DNA of 64,000 bases from NCBI GenBank assembly GCA_044227325.1, contig JBGAFI010000010.1, forward strand, positions 62,001 through 126,000. The letters are read 5' to 3'. Origin of the DNA: PFJX01 sp044227325 (lineage in GTDB: Bacteria > Pseudomonadota > Gammaproteobacteria > Burkholderiales > Thiobacillaceae). Shown here piece after piece: positions 35,161 through 43,003 of the stretch; position 1 is the first letter of the stretch; each line of letters opens with the position of its first letter. Made by a program: the position numbers and the translations under genes. The notes beneath the pieces are model-generated. The model saw only the letters and a list, made by a program, of their open reading frames with translations, was not told the DNA's origin and made no database searches.

Positions 35161-35174
35161 ATCAACATGTTGAT
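35161..35174. promoter_or_regulatory. Perfect palindrome in the divergent hypC/protease gap
   Basis: ATCAACATGTTGAT is a perfect 14-base palindrome near the middle of the 151-base gap (35073-35223). The gap is strongly AT-rich for this genome and serves two divergent hydrogenase maturation genes, so this is a candidate operator for a dimeric regulator. No regulator gene is adjacent. Confidence 0.45.
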
Positions 35175-35223
35175 GGATTTACTCTGTTGTTTTTGCTGCA
35201 ACTGCAAATTATGCTTCGCCGCC

Positions 35224-35697
35224 ATGAAAACCCTAGTGCTCGGTATCGGCAATACCTTGCTCAGCGATGAGGGGGTGGGCATTCATGTCCTGCATGCCCT
35301 CGCCGCCGAGTCCCCGCTACCGGAAGATGTGGAACTTCTGGATGGCGGCACCCTTTCCTTCACCCTGGCCGGACCCATCGAGGAAGCCGATGCGCTGATC
35401 GTGGTGGACGCCGCCAACATCAAAGCCGACCCAGGGATATGGCGCTTGTTCGAGGGCGAGGCGATGGACGCCTTCCTGCTCGGCAACCGCAAGTCCACGG
35501 TGCACGAAGTGGGCCTGACCGATCTGCGCGCCATCGCCATACTGGCCGGGCATTGGCCGGAAAAACGGGCGATGCTGGCGATCCAGCCTCAGGAAGTGGA
35601 CTGGGGCGAGCATCCCACCCCCGCCGTCGCCGCCGCCATCGCGCCCGTCTGTGCCGCCATCCGAGACCTCATCCGGGAGTGGAATCATGTCGCTTGA
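35224..35697 (+). CDS. hyaD: Hydrogenase maturation protease, HyaD/HybD family
   Basis: This nickel-dependent endopeptidase removes the C-terminal tail of the large subunit after the metal centre is built. The start MKTLVLGIGNTLLSDEG at 35224 gives 157 residues. The nickel-sensing residues are Glu16, Asp62 and His94. The substrate is probably HynL, whose C-terminus has the processing site. An upstream in-frame extension with a cysteine-rich segment (from 35113) is not used. The end overlaps the next gene by 11 bases. Confidence 0.93.
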   Translation: MKTLVLGIGNTLLSDEGVGIHVLHALAAESPLPEDVELLDGGTLSFTLAGPIEEADALIVVDAANIKADPGIWRLFEGEAMDAFLLGNRKSTVHEVGLTDLRAIAILAGHWPEKRAMLAIQPQEVDWGEHPTPAVAAAIAPVCAAIRDLIREWNHVA

Positions 35698-36094
35698 CGA
35701 CATCCCCGTCGTCCAGGCCGGCGGGGCCGGCTTGTCCGGCAACGCGCCCATATTGCTGCGCGAGACCGCCGAACTGGTGCGCCGCCTGCTCGATTCGGGC
35801 GAATCCACGGCCATCGATCTCCAGGCCTTGCCGCTGACACCGACGGACCGGGACTGGTTGCGGGAGCAACTGGGCAAGGGCGAGATATCGGTCACCCTCG
35901 AGGCGGAGGGCGAGTCCACTCTGAACGAAACGGCCTGTCCCGGCGTGTGGTGGGTGACCCATCGGAATGAGAAGGGCGTGGTGACTTCCGAGTTCCTCGA
36001 AGTTGCCCTAGTACCCGAGTTGGTTAAGGCCCATACGGAAGATATAAAAATCGGATTAGAACATCTTGAATTTCTAATTTCTGATCTATCCTGA
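35687..36094 (+). CDS. Short hydrogenase expression protein, HupH/HyaF C-terminal domain
   Basis: A 135-residue protein starting MSLDDIPVVQAGGAGLSGNA. It matches the C-terminal part of HupH/HyaF proteins, seen in TALPLTPTDRDWL-like sequence, GEGESTLNETACPGVWWVTH and SEFLEVALVPELVKAH. Full HupH/HyaF proteins are about twice as long, so this is a one-domain form. The last 25 codons are markedly AT-rich. HyaF-type proteins assist maturation of O2-tolerant or other [NiFe] hydrogenases; the exact step is unclear. Located between the protease and hynS. Confidence 0.8.
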   Translation: MSLDDIPVVQAGGAGLSGNAPILLRETAELVRRLLDSGESTAIDLQALPLTPTDRDWLREQLGKGEISVTLEAEGESTLNETACPGVWWVTHRNEKGVVTSEFLEVALVPELVKAHTEDIKIGLEHLEFLISDLS

Positions 36095-36164
36095 ATTTGT
36101 GCCCACCCAGGGCGGGCACGATTCGGCACCCAGTTGAGCGTTGTGAGCCAGGAGGCGAAGCATC

Positions 36165-37256
36165 ATGCAAGGTCCTTTGATTGACACCCTAGCGCGGCAA
36201 GGCGTGACCCGCCGCACATTCTTCAAGTATTGCGCCACGTTGGCGTCCATGATGGCGCTACCCCCCTCCGCGGGGCGCGCCATGGCGGAAGCGATGGCGG
36301 CGGCGCCGGCCGGGGCGAAGCGGCCATCGGTCATCTGGCTGCCGTTCCAGGAATGCACCGGCTGCACCGAGTCCATTACCCGCTCCCATTCCCCTTCCAT
36401 CGAAGGCATGATCTTCGACATGGTGTCCCTGGACTATCAGGAAACCCTCATGGCGGCCGCCGGCCACCAGGCCGAGGAAGCCCTCGAGAAGGCCATGAAG
36501 GATAACGAGGGCAAGTACCTGCTGATCGTCGACGGTTCCGTGCCGCTGGGCATGGATGGCGCCTATTCCTGCATCGCCGGCAAATCCAATCTGGAAGCCC
36601 TGAAGGAAGTCGCCAAGGGTGCCGCGGCGATCGTCGCGATGGGTTCCTGCGCGGCCTTCGGCGGCATTCCCAAGGCGAATCCAAATCCCACCGGCGCCGT
36701 TTCGGTATCCGATGTGATCAAGGACAAGCCCATCGTCAACATCCCCGGCTGCCCGCCCATCCCGGTGGTCATGACCGGCGTGCTGGCCCATTTCCTCACC
36801 TTCGGCAGCTTGCCGGAGTTGGACAGCAAGGGCCGCCCGAAAGCGTTCTACGGCGAAACCATCCATGACCGCTGCTATCGTCGCCCGTTCTACGACCAGG
36901 GCAAGTTCGCCAAGACCTTCGACGACGAGGGCGCGCGCAACGGCTGGTGCCTGTTCGAGCTGGGTTGCAAGGGTCCGGTGACCTACAACGCCTGCGCCAC
37001 TGTCAAGTGGAATGGGGGGACTTCCTGGCCGGTGGAATCCGGGCATGGCTGCCTGGGCTGTTCCGAGCCCGATTTCTGGGATGCGGGCGGCTTCTACAAA
37101 GCCCTTTCGATGCCGGCGAATCCCCTGAAGATGGCTTCCGCGGCGGCCGCCGCCGGCGCCGTGGCGGGCGTGGCGGTCAGTTTCGTCAACCGGGCCAAGA
37201 AGAGCGCCGCGAAGGCCGGTCATGAGACCACGACCCTGGCCGATCTGGAGAAATGA
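36165..37256 (+). CDS. hynS: [NiFe] hydrogenase small subunit, Isp type
   Basis: The electron-transfer subunit with three iron-sulfur clusters. The 363-residue precursor starts MQGPLIDTLARQGVTRRTFFK; the Tat signal has RR at 16-17 and FFKYC after it, so the enzyme is exported folded with its large subunit. The proximal cluster begins at Cys64 and Cys67 (ECTGCTES). GSCAAFGG and IPGCPPIP carry other ligands. A C-terminal hydrophobic Ala/Val stretch (about 325-343) may anchor it. GGAGG precedes the start. First gene of hynS-isp1-isp2-X-hynL. Confidence 0.95.
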   Translation: MQGPLIDTLARQGVTRRTFFKYCATLASMMALPPSAGRAMAEAMAAAPAGAKRPSVIWLPFQECTGCTESITRSHSPSIEGMIFDMVSLDYQETLMAAAGHQAEEALEKAMKDNEGKYLLIVDGSVPLGMDGAYSCIAGKSNLEALKEVAKGAAAIVAMGSCAAFGGIPKANPNPTGAVSVSDVIKDKPIVNIPGCPPIPVVMTGVLAHFLTFGSLPELDSKGRPKAFYGETIHDRCYRRPFYDQGKFAKTFDDEGARNGWCLFELGCKGPVTYNACATVKWNGGTSWPVESGHGCLGCSEPDFWDAGGFYKALSMPANPLKMASAAAAAGAVAGVAVSFVNRAKKSAAKAGHETTTLADLEK

Positions 37257-37918
37257 TCATGAATGAAATGCAATTTCTAACCTGGGTAAGGGGTACCGGC
37301 CTCAATATCGCCGTCGCGGTCTTCCTGTTGGGCGTCCTCTGGCGTTTGATCGAGATCTACAGCCTGGGCCGCAAGAAGGATCTGTCGGCGCCGCGCCATA
37401 CGGCGGGAGCTTCCGGTCTGAACACCGTGTTCCGGCGTTCCATTCCGCCCGAGGGCATGGTGAAGAAGTCGCCGGTCAGCTACATCGGCGGCTACACCTT
37501 CCACTTCGGTCTGGCCATCGTGGTGTTCCTGTTCGCGCCCCACATCAAGCTGATCCAGAGCCTCACCGGATTGTCCTGGCCGGGGCTGCCGTCCCAGTTC
37601 ATCGACCTGGTCGCGGTCATCACCATCGCCGCCATGGTGGTAGTGCTGGTGGACCGCATCAACAAGCCGGTCAAGCGCTATCTCTCCACGTTCGAGGACT
37701 GGTTCACCTGGCTGGTGACCTTCCTGCCCCTGTTGACCGGTTGGCTCGCCGTGCGGCATCTGCTGTTGCCGTACACCACCATGCTGGCCTTGCACATCCT
37801 GAGCGTGGAAATTCTTCTCGTCGTTCTGCCGTTCACCAAGTTGTTCCATGCCTTTACCGTCTTCGGTTCGCGTTGGTACAACGGCGCGGTCAATGGTCAC
37901 AAAGGAGTCGCGGTATGA
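37253..37918 (+). CDS. isp1: Isp1, membrane cytochrome b-type subunit
   Basis: A 221-residue integral membrane protein with about five hydrophobic segments, overlapping hynS by ATGA. It resembles NarI/HdrE-like b-type cytochromes: His residues in YIGGYTFHFGLAIV, MLALHILSVEILL and LFHAFTVF are candidate heme ligands. In Isp-type hydrogenases it links the periplasmic enzyme to the membrane. The assignment rests on the family pattern plus gene order. Confidence 0.88.
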   Translation: MIMNEMQFLTWVRGTGLNIAVAVFLLGVLWRLIEIYSLGRKKDLSAPRHTAGASGLNTVFRRSIPPEGMVKKSPVSYIGGYTFHFGLAIVVFLFAPHIKLIQSLTGLSWPGLPSQFIDLVAVITIAAMVVVLVDRINKPVKRYLSTFEDWFTWLVTFLPLLTGWLAVRHLLLPYTTMLALHILSVEILLVVLPFTKLFHAFTVFGSRWYNGAVNGHKGVAV

Positions 37919-39180
37919 GCGCCACCATGGAAAAAGGCGTCCGGGTCCTCAAGGAAGTCATCGACGCCCCCATCGCCAGTTACTTCAACAGTTGCGTGCA
38001 CTGCGGCCTGTGCGCCGAAGCCTGCCTGTTCTATACGGAAACCGGCGATCCCAAGTACACCCCCATCCACAAGCTGGAGCCGTTGCGCCGGGTCTACGAG
38101 CAGGAATACACCCTGCTCGGCCGCCTGAAGAAGATGGTGGGGCTGTCCAAGCCGGTCACCGATGCCGAGCTGGGCGAATGGCAGGAACTGGTCTACAACT
38201 CCTGCACCCTGTGCGGCCGCTGTTCCGTCGTCTGCCCGGTGGGCAACGACATCGTCTACATGGTGCGCAAGTTCCGCGAGGGCATGTCCGCCTCTGGCAA
38301 CGCGCCGGTCGGCATCAAGGGCGCGGTCAACCGCACCGTCACCATCGGCAGTCCCATGGGCGTCAAGCTGCCCGCCGTCAAGGCGCAGATGAAGCACGTG
38401 GAGGAAGACTACGGCCTGCCCATCCCCATGGATGCGGAAGGCGCGGAGTACATGGTCATGCTGTCGTCCATGGAAATCATCAATTTCCCGGAATACCTGG
38501 GCGCGATCGCCAAGATCATGAATCAGGCCGGCAAGACCTGGACCCTGTGTTCCACCGCCTTCGAAGCCACCAACGCCGGCATGCAGATCGGCAACTCGGA
38601 CCTGGCCAAGCTGCTGGTCTCCCGCATCGTCGACGGCGCCGAGAAACTCAAGGTCAAGTGCGTCATCAGCCCGGAATGCGGCCATGCCTACACCGCGCTG
38701 CGCTGGGAAGGCGCCAACCTGATCGGCCGGCCCTTCACGTTCAAGGTGCAGCACATCATCGAGGTGCTGGGCGAGTTCCAGGAGCAGGGCCTGCTCAAGA
38801 CCGAGGGGTTCGAGACCGACAAGCTGACCTTCCACGATCCTTGCCAGTTGGCGCGCCGCGGCGGCGTCATCAATCAGCAACGCAACCTGATGAACATGGT
38901 CGCGAAGAACTTCGTCGAGATGCCCGACGCCGGCTTCATGAACTGGTGTTGCGGCGGCGGCGGCGGCGCCTCGGCCATCGAGGAAGGCGAGGAATTGCGC
39001 ATCGAAGCCTTCAAGAAGAAGAAGTCCCAGTTGGATGCCGTCAAGCCGGACCGCCTGGTCACCGCCTGCGCGAACTGCCGCATCGTGCTGGAAGAAGGCC
39101 TGGAGCACTACCAGATGGATATCCCCGTGGTCGGCCTGACTGAGATGATCGCCGAGCACATTCCGGAAAAAGGAGCCTGA
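37915..39180 (+). CDS. isp2: Isp2, HdrD-like iron-sulfur protein
   Basis: A 421-residue cytoplasmic protein with two ferredoxin-like motifs, Cys27-30-33-37 (SCVHCGLCAEACLF) and Cys97-100-103-107 (SCTLCGRCSVVCPV). The second CCG domain is intact (HDPC, NWCCGGGGG, CANC); the first is degenerate (CSTAFEA, CVISPECGHAY). HdrD/GlpC-like proteins transfer electrons to thiols or quinones. It overlaps isp1 by ATGA and would receive electrons from Isp1. Confidence 0.9.
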   Translation: MSATMEKGVRVLKEVIDAPIASYFNSCVHCGLCAEACLFYTETGDPKYTPIHKLEPLRRVYEQEYTLLGRLKKMVGLSKPVTDAELGEWQELVYNSCTLCGRCSVVCPVGNDIVYMVRKFREGMSASGNAPVGIKGAVNRTVTIGSPMGVKLPAVKAQMKHVEEDYGLPIPMDAEGAEYMVMLSSMEIINFPEYLGAIAKIMNQAGKTWTLCSTAFEATNAGMQIGNSDLAKLLVSRIVDGAEKLKVKCVISPECGHAYTALRWEGANLIGRPFTFKVQHIIEVLGEFQEQGLLKTEGFETDKLTFHDPCQLARRGGVINQQRNLMNMVAKNFVEMPDAGFMNWCCGGGGGASAIEEGEELRIEAFKKKKSQLDAVKPDRLVTACANCRIVLEEGLEHYQMDIPVVGLTEMIAEHIPEKGA

Positions 39181-39183
39181 GCC

Positions 39184-39630
39184 ATGGCAATCACCAATGA
39201 CAAGGACTTCAAGGCGACCCTGGCCGGCCTTTCCGCCGCCCAGCAGCGCCAAGTGGCCGCGCGTTTCGTGCAGCGGGTGTTCGATCTCAGCAAGGATGTG
39301 CGGGTCAAGGCCGCCCTGGACGTGGCCGGCCGCGCCGACATTTCCGACGCGGAACTGACGGTGGTCTCCCAGGCGGCCAATACCGCGCGGGTGGAAAGCT
39401 TCACCCAGTGCGGCAGGGAAACCGACTGGGGCGCCCAGGCCGGCCACTTCGTCGCCAAGGCGGCGGTGGCCTGCGTCGGCGCCGCCACCCCGGGCAGCAG
39501 CCTGGCCTGGGAGGCGGCCATGCAGGCGCGCATGGCGCGCACCTGCGAGACCGTCGCCACCGGCGAGGGCACCGAGAACCGCGAAGCCGAGGAGCAGTAC
39601 CGCATCCTCGACGCATTCTTGAATCAGTAA
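39184..39630 (+). CDS. Unknown 148-residue protein inside the hydrogenase operon
   Basis: Starts MAITNDKDFKATLAGLSAAQQRQV three bases after isp2 and ends 12 bases before hynL. It is alanine-rich and mostly helical, with no membrane segment or signal, and has three cysteines (FTQCGRE, AVACVG, RTCETVA) that do not form a known cluster motif. The standard Isp operon is hynS-isp1-isp2-hynL, so this is an extra gene. It could be an assembly factor or accessory subunit; I recognise no family. Confidence 0.75.
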   Translation: MAITNDKDFKATLAGLSAAQQRQVAARFVQRVFDLSKDVRVKAALDVAGRADISDAELTVVSQAANTARVESFTQCGRETDWGAQAGHFVAKAAVACVGAATPGSSLAWEAAMQARMARTCETVATGEGTENREAEEQYRILDAFLNQ

Positions 39631-39642
39631 GGAAGAACGGCC

Positions 39643-41433
39643 ATGACCACAGCACAACGCGTCGTCGTTGACCCCATCACCCGCATCGAGGGCCACCTGC
39701 GCATCGAAGCGGAAACGGACGAAACCGGCAAGATCACCCGGGCGTCCTCCGCCGGCACCATGGTGCGCGGCATCGAAATCATTCTGCGTGGCCGCGACCC
39801 GCGCGATGCCTGGGCCTTCGCCCAACGCATCTGCGGCGTCTGCACCCTGGTGCACGGCATGGCGTCGATCCGCTCGGTGGAGGATGCCCTGCATCGCGCC
39901 ATTCCCAGCTACAGCATCCCGGCCAACGCGGAAATCATCCGCAACCTGATGATCGCGGCCCAGTATGTGCACGACCACGTCATGCACTTCTACCACCTGC
40001 ACGCCCTGGACTGGGTGGACGTGGTCTCGGCGCTGTCCGCCGACCCCAAGGCCACCTCGACCCTCGCACAAAGCATCAGCAGCTACCCGAAGTCCTCGCC
40101 CGGCTACTTCGCCGACGTGCAGAAGCGGGTGAAGACCTTCGTCGAGCAGGGCCAGCTGGGCATTTTCTCCAATGCCTACTGGGGGCACCCGGCCTACAAG
40201 CTGCCGCCGGAAGCCAACCTGATGGCCGTGGCCCACTATCTGGAAGCCCTGGCCTGGCAGCGGGACGTGGTCAAGCTGCACGCCATCTTCGGCGGCAAGA
40301 ACCCCCACCCCAACTTCGTCGTCGGCGGCACGCCAGCGGCGATTTCCGTGCACACGGCCGCCGCGCAGGGGCAGGGCCCCATGCATCGCGGCGGACAGGA
40401 CGCGACGGCGGTCAACATGGTCGGCCTGCAGACGGTGCAGAACGTCATCAAGCAGATGCGCGATTTCGTCGATCAGGTCTATGTGCCCGACCTGCTCGCC
40501 ATCGCCTCCTTCTACAAGGACTGGGGCGGCATCGGCAGTTCCGGCGGCAACTACCTGTCGTTCGGCGACCTGCCCGAGAAAGACATCTGGACGCCGGAAT
40601 CCTTCCTGATCCCGCGCGGTGTGATCCTGGACGGCGACCTCGGCAAGGTGCACCCCATCAACCTGGAGGACGACAACGAGATCCAGGAATTCGTCAATCA
40701 CGCCTGGTACAAGTACCAGGAGGGCGACGACAAGGGGCTGCATCCCTGGAAGGGCGAGACCGAGTTCAACTACACCGGACCCAAGCCGCCCTACGAATTC
40801 CTCGACGTGGACCAGAAATACTCCTGGCTCAAGTCGCCGCGCTGGAATGGCAAGACCATGGAAGTCGGCCCCCTGTCCCGCGTGCTGCTCATGTACGCCA
40901 CGGGCCACAAGCAGACCAAGGAACTGGTGGACTACACTCTCAAGACCCTGGACGTGCCGGTCACCGCCCTGTTCTCCACCCTGGGCCGCACCGCGGCGCG
41001 CGGGCTGGAAAGCAAGATTCTCGCGGATGCGATGCAGGGCATGTTCGACAAGCTCATGGCCAACATCAAGGCCGGCGATGTGAAGACCTTCAACGACCAG
41101 TACTGGGATCCTTCCACCTGGCCGACCTCCATGAAGGGCGTCGGCCTGATGGAAGCCCCGCGCGGTGGCCTGTCCCATTGGATCGTCATCGAGGACGGCA
41201 AGATCAACAACTACCAGGCCATCGTGCCCAGCACCTGGAACGCCGGTCCGCGCGACGTGCAGGGCCAGTCGGGGCCGTACGAGGCGGCCTTGCAGCACAA
41301 CCATGTGATGCACGATCCCAAGCAACCCATCGAGATCCTGCGCACCATCCATAGCTTCGACCCCTGCATCGCCTGCGCGGTGCACGTGAGCGATCCCGAG
41401 GGTGAGGAACTGGTCCAGGTGAAAGTGAAGTAG
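39643..41433 (+). CDS. hynL: [NiFe] hydrogenase large subunit
   Basis: The catalytic subunit that splits or forms H2 at a Ni-Fe centre. The 596-residue precursor has the L1 motif RICGVC (Cys64, Cys67) and the L2 motif DPCIACAVH (Cys575, Cys578, His581). The 15 residues after His581 should be cut by the protease at 35224. GHLRIEAE-type N-terminus and RGIEIILRGRDPRDA match group 1 enzymes. Gene order points to the Isp (group 1e-like) subgroup known from purple sulfur bacteria and thiobacilli. Confidence 0.96.
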   Translation: MTTAQRVVVDPITRIEGHLRIEAETDETGKITRASSAGTMVRGIEIILRGRDPRDAWAFAQRICGVCTLVHGMASIRSVEDALHRAIPSYSIPANAEIIRNLMIAAQYVHDHVMHFYHLHALDWVDVVSALSADPKATSTLAQSISSYPKSSPGYFADVQKRVKTFVEQGQLGIFSNAYWGHPAYKLPPEANLMAVAHYLEALAWQRDVVKLHAIFGGKNPHPNFVVGGTPAAISVHTAAAQGQGPMHRGGQDATAVNMVGLQTVQNVIKQMRDFVDQVYVPDLLAIASFYKDWGGIGSSGGNYLSFGDLPEKDIWTPESFLIPRGVILDGDLGKVHPINLEDDNEIQEFVNHAWYKYQEGDDKGLHPWKGETEFNYTGPKPPYEFLDVDQKYSWLKSPRWNGKTMEVGPLSRVLLMYATGHKQTKELVDYTLKTLDVPVTALFSTLGRTAARGLESKILADAMQGMFDKLMANIKAGDVKTFNDQYWDPSTWPTSMKGVGLMEAPRGGLSHWIVIEDGKINNYQAIVPSTWNAGPRDVQGQSGPYEAALQHNHVMHDPKQPIEILRTIHSFDPCIACAVHVSDPEGEELVQVKVK

Positions 41434-41438
41434 GACGC

Positions 41439-41468
41439 CCATTCCTTCCCCGCGAGGGGAGGGAATGG
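41439..41468 (+). terminator. 13-bp hairpin with GCGA tetraloop after hynL
   Basis: The arms 41439-41451 and 41456-41468 pair along 13 positions with one wobble, closed by GCGA, a GNRA tetraloop. It begins 5 bases after the hynL stop. No T tract follows, and its 3' arm overlaps the first bases of the GGAGG in front of the small frame at 41477, so it could be a stabiliser or a control element instead of a terminator. Confidence 0.5.
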
Positions 41469-41476
41469 AGGTGTGC

Positions 41477-41617
41477 ATGCTTATCGAACGAAATAATGCC
41501 GTAAAGAAGGTATATGGTTGGGGCGGGTGGAAGATGACCATCTCCCACCCGGTCGACTCCGAGCATCGCGAACGCGGAGTCGCCGCCGATCAACCCTTGC
41601 CCAACATGACCCGCTGA
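41477..41617 (+). CDS. Possible 46-residue small protein before the ATPase operon
   Basis: An ATG with GGAGGTGTGC directly upstream opens a 46-codon frame ending in TGA at 41615-41617. The product starts MLIERNNAVKKVYGWGGWKM and ends PLPNMTR; it has no membrane segment and matches no family I know. The ribosome site is one of the best in the window and the frame ends 15 bases before the ATPase G/H gene. Small size means chance cannot be excluded. Confidence 0.4.
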   Translation: MLIERNNAVKKVYGWGGWKMTISHPVDSEHRERGVAADQPLPNMTR

Positions 41618-41632
41618 AGGGTCGAAAAGAAC

Positions 41633-41950
41633 ATGGACGATCCGCTTAAACGCTTATTGGAAGCCGAAGCCCGCGCGCAGAGCATCATCGACGCGGCCAG
41701 CATTGAACGCCAACGCCTCCTGGATGAAGCGCTGGCCGCTGCGCGCGAGGCAGAGGTTCGTTTCGAATCGGGACGCGCGGAACTGCGCGCGCCTTTCCTG
41801 AAAGAGGCGAACAGCCGCGCCGAGCAGGCGGTGGCCGAACTGGCCAGAAAATACGAGGAGCGCCAGCGCAATCTGCGCGACATGGCCTCCAGGCATGAAC
41901 AGGAGGCGGTCGACGCCGCGCTGGATCTTCTCCTCGACCCGACCCTTTGA
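41633..41950 (+). CDS. V/A-type ATPase peripheral stalk subunit, G/H-like
   Basis: A 105-residue, charged, helical protein (ERQRLLDEALAAAREAEV, ANSRAEQAVAELARKYEER) of the size and character of the G or H subunit, which pairs with subunit E to form the peripheral stalk. Sequence identity to the family is weak, so the call rests on coiled-coil character plus first position in the operon. A predicted start MDDPLKRLLEAEARAQ follows GAAAAGAAC. Confidence 0.75.
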   Translation: MDDPLKRLLEAEARAQSIIDAASIERQRLLDEALAAAREAEVRFESGRAELRAPFLKEANSRAEQAVAELARKYEERQRNLRDMASRHEQEAVDAALDLLLDPTL

Positions 41951-41974
41951 TGTCGTCACTGTAAGGGTATCGTC

Positions 41975-43003
41975 GTGTCAGCCTATCTGAACACCCGCGT
42001 CAGCCTGTATTCCGGCCGCCTCTGGCACGCCGCGGATTTCGACGCCGTACTCAAGGTTCCCGATGCCGAAATGGCGGATGCCCTGGGCAGCCGCGGCTTG
42101 CCGCAGCTCGCGGCGGGTTTCGACAGCAAGGATCACCGTTCCCTCGAGCAGCGCATCATTTCCGAGGTGCTGGATGAAACCCGCGTCCTGATCCGTCCCC
42201 TCACCGGCACCGCGCGCCAATTCCTCATCTACTGGACCGAGCGCTTCGAGGTCTCCAACGTCAAGACCCTGCTGCGCGGCAAGATGACCGGCGAGCGGCC
42301 GGCCGCGTTGATCAACCGGCTCACGCCCATGGGCGCCTTCGGGCGTCTGGACGTGCAGGATCTGGCCCATGCCGAGGATGTCAGCGAACTGCTGCGCCGG
42401 CTGGAAGCCGGGCCTTACGCCGGCATCGTGCGCCATGCCCGGCGCGCCTTCGAGGAAAGCCACGATCCCTTCATCCTCGACGCGGCGTTGGACCGGGGCT
42501 ATTACGAGGGTCTGGCGCACCGCGCCCAACCCCTGGAAAACGAAGCGGGCCTGACGTTCCGGCGCCTGATGGCGGCCCTGATCGACCGCATCAACCTGGT
42601 CTGGCTGCTGCGCTACCGCTTCAATTACAACCTGCCGCCCGCCCAGGTCTACTTCCTGCTGGTGGCTTCCCACTACAGCCTGCCTTCCGCCCGCTTGCGG
42701 GAACTGGCCGCCCTGGGCAGCCTGGAGGCGATCCTGGATGCCTTGCCGGAGAATTTGGGCAAGTTGCTGCGCGGCGCCCCGGACATCCCCACGGTGTTCG
42801 CGCGCATGGAATCCGCCACCGCCGAGATAGCGGGCAAGGTGCTCCATTCCGGCGCGCCCGCGATCTCCCGCGCCTTCGCCTACCTGCTGTTGCGGGAACG
42901 GGATCTGCGCTCGGTGCGCGCCATCCTGCGCGGCCGTCACCTGGAACTGCCCCTGGCCGACATCCGCTTGGCCATGTACAAGACTACTGAAGGGAATGCG
43001 TGA
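41975..43003 (+). CDS. atpC: V/A-type ATPase subunit C (d)
   Basis: A 342-residue helical protein of the AC39 family; it caps the rotor ring and holds the central stalk. It starts at GTG (MSAYLNTRVSLYSGRL) with TAAGGG upstream. Repeated patterns such as VKTLLRGKMTGER and YRFNYNLPPAQVYFLL match the family. Its end overlaps the start of subunit I by one base. In Thermus this gene lies after E, so the order here is different. Confidence 0.88.
   Translation: MSAYLNTRVSLYSGRLWHAADFDAVLKVPDAEMADALGSRGLPQLAAGFDSKDHRSLEQRIISEVLDETRVLIRPLTGTARQFLIYWTERFEVSNVKTLLRGKMTGERPAALINRLTPMGAFGRLDVQDLAHAEDVSELLRRLEAGPYAGIVRHARRAFEESHDPFILDAALDRGYYEGLAHRAQPLENEAGLTFRRLMAALIDRINLVWLLRYRFNYNLPPAQVYFLLVASHYSLPSARLRELAALGSLEAILDALPENLGKLLRGAPDIPTVFARMESATAEIAGKVLHSGAPAISRAFAYLLLRERDLRSVRAILRGRHLELPLADIRLAMYKTTEGNA

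Noticed and set aside
37897..41541. A 1214-codon open frame on the minus strand opposite isp2-hynL
   Set aside because: It lies wholly antisense to well-recognised hydrogenase genes. Its product is rich in His, Asp, Gly and Val, which is what high-GC coding DNA gives on the opposite strand. No family resemblance and no ribosome site.
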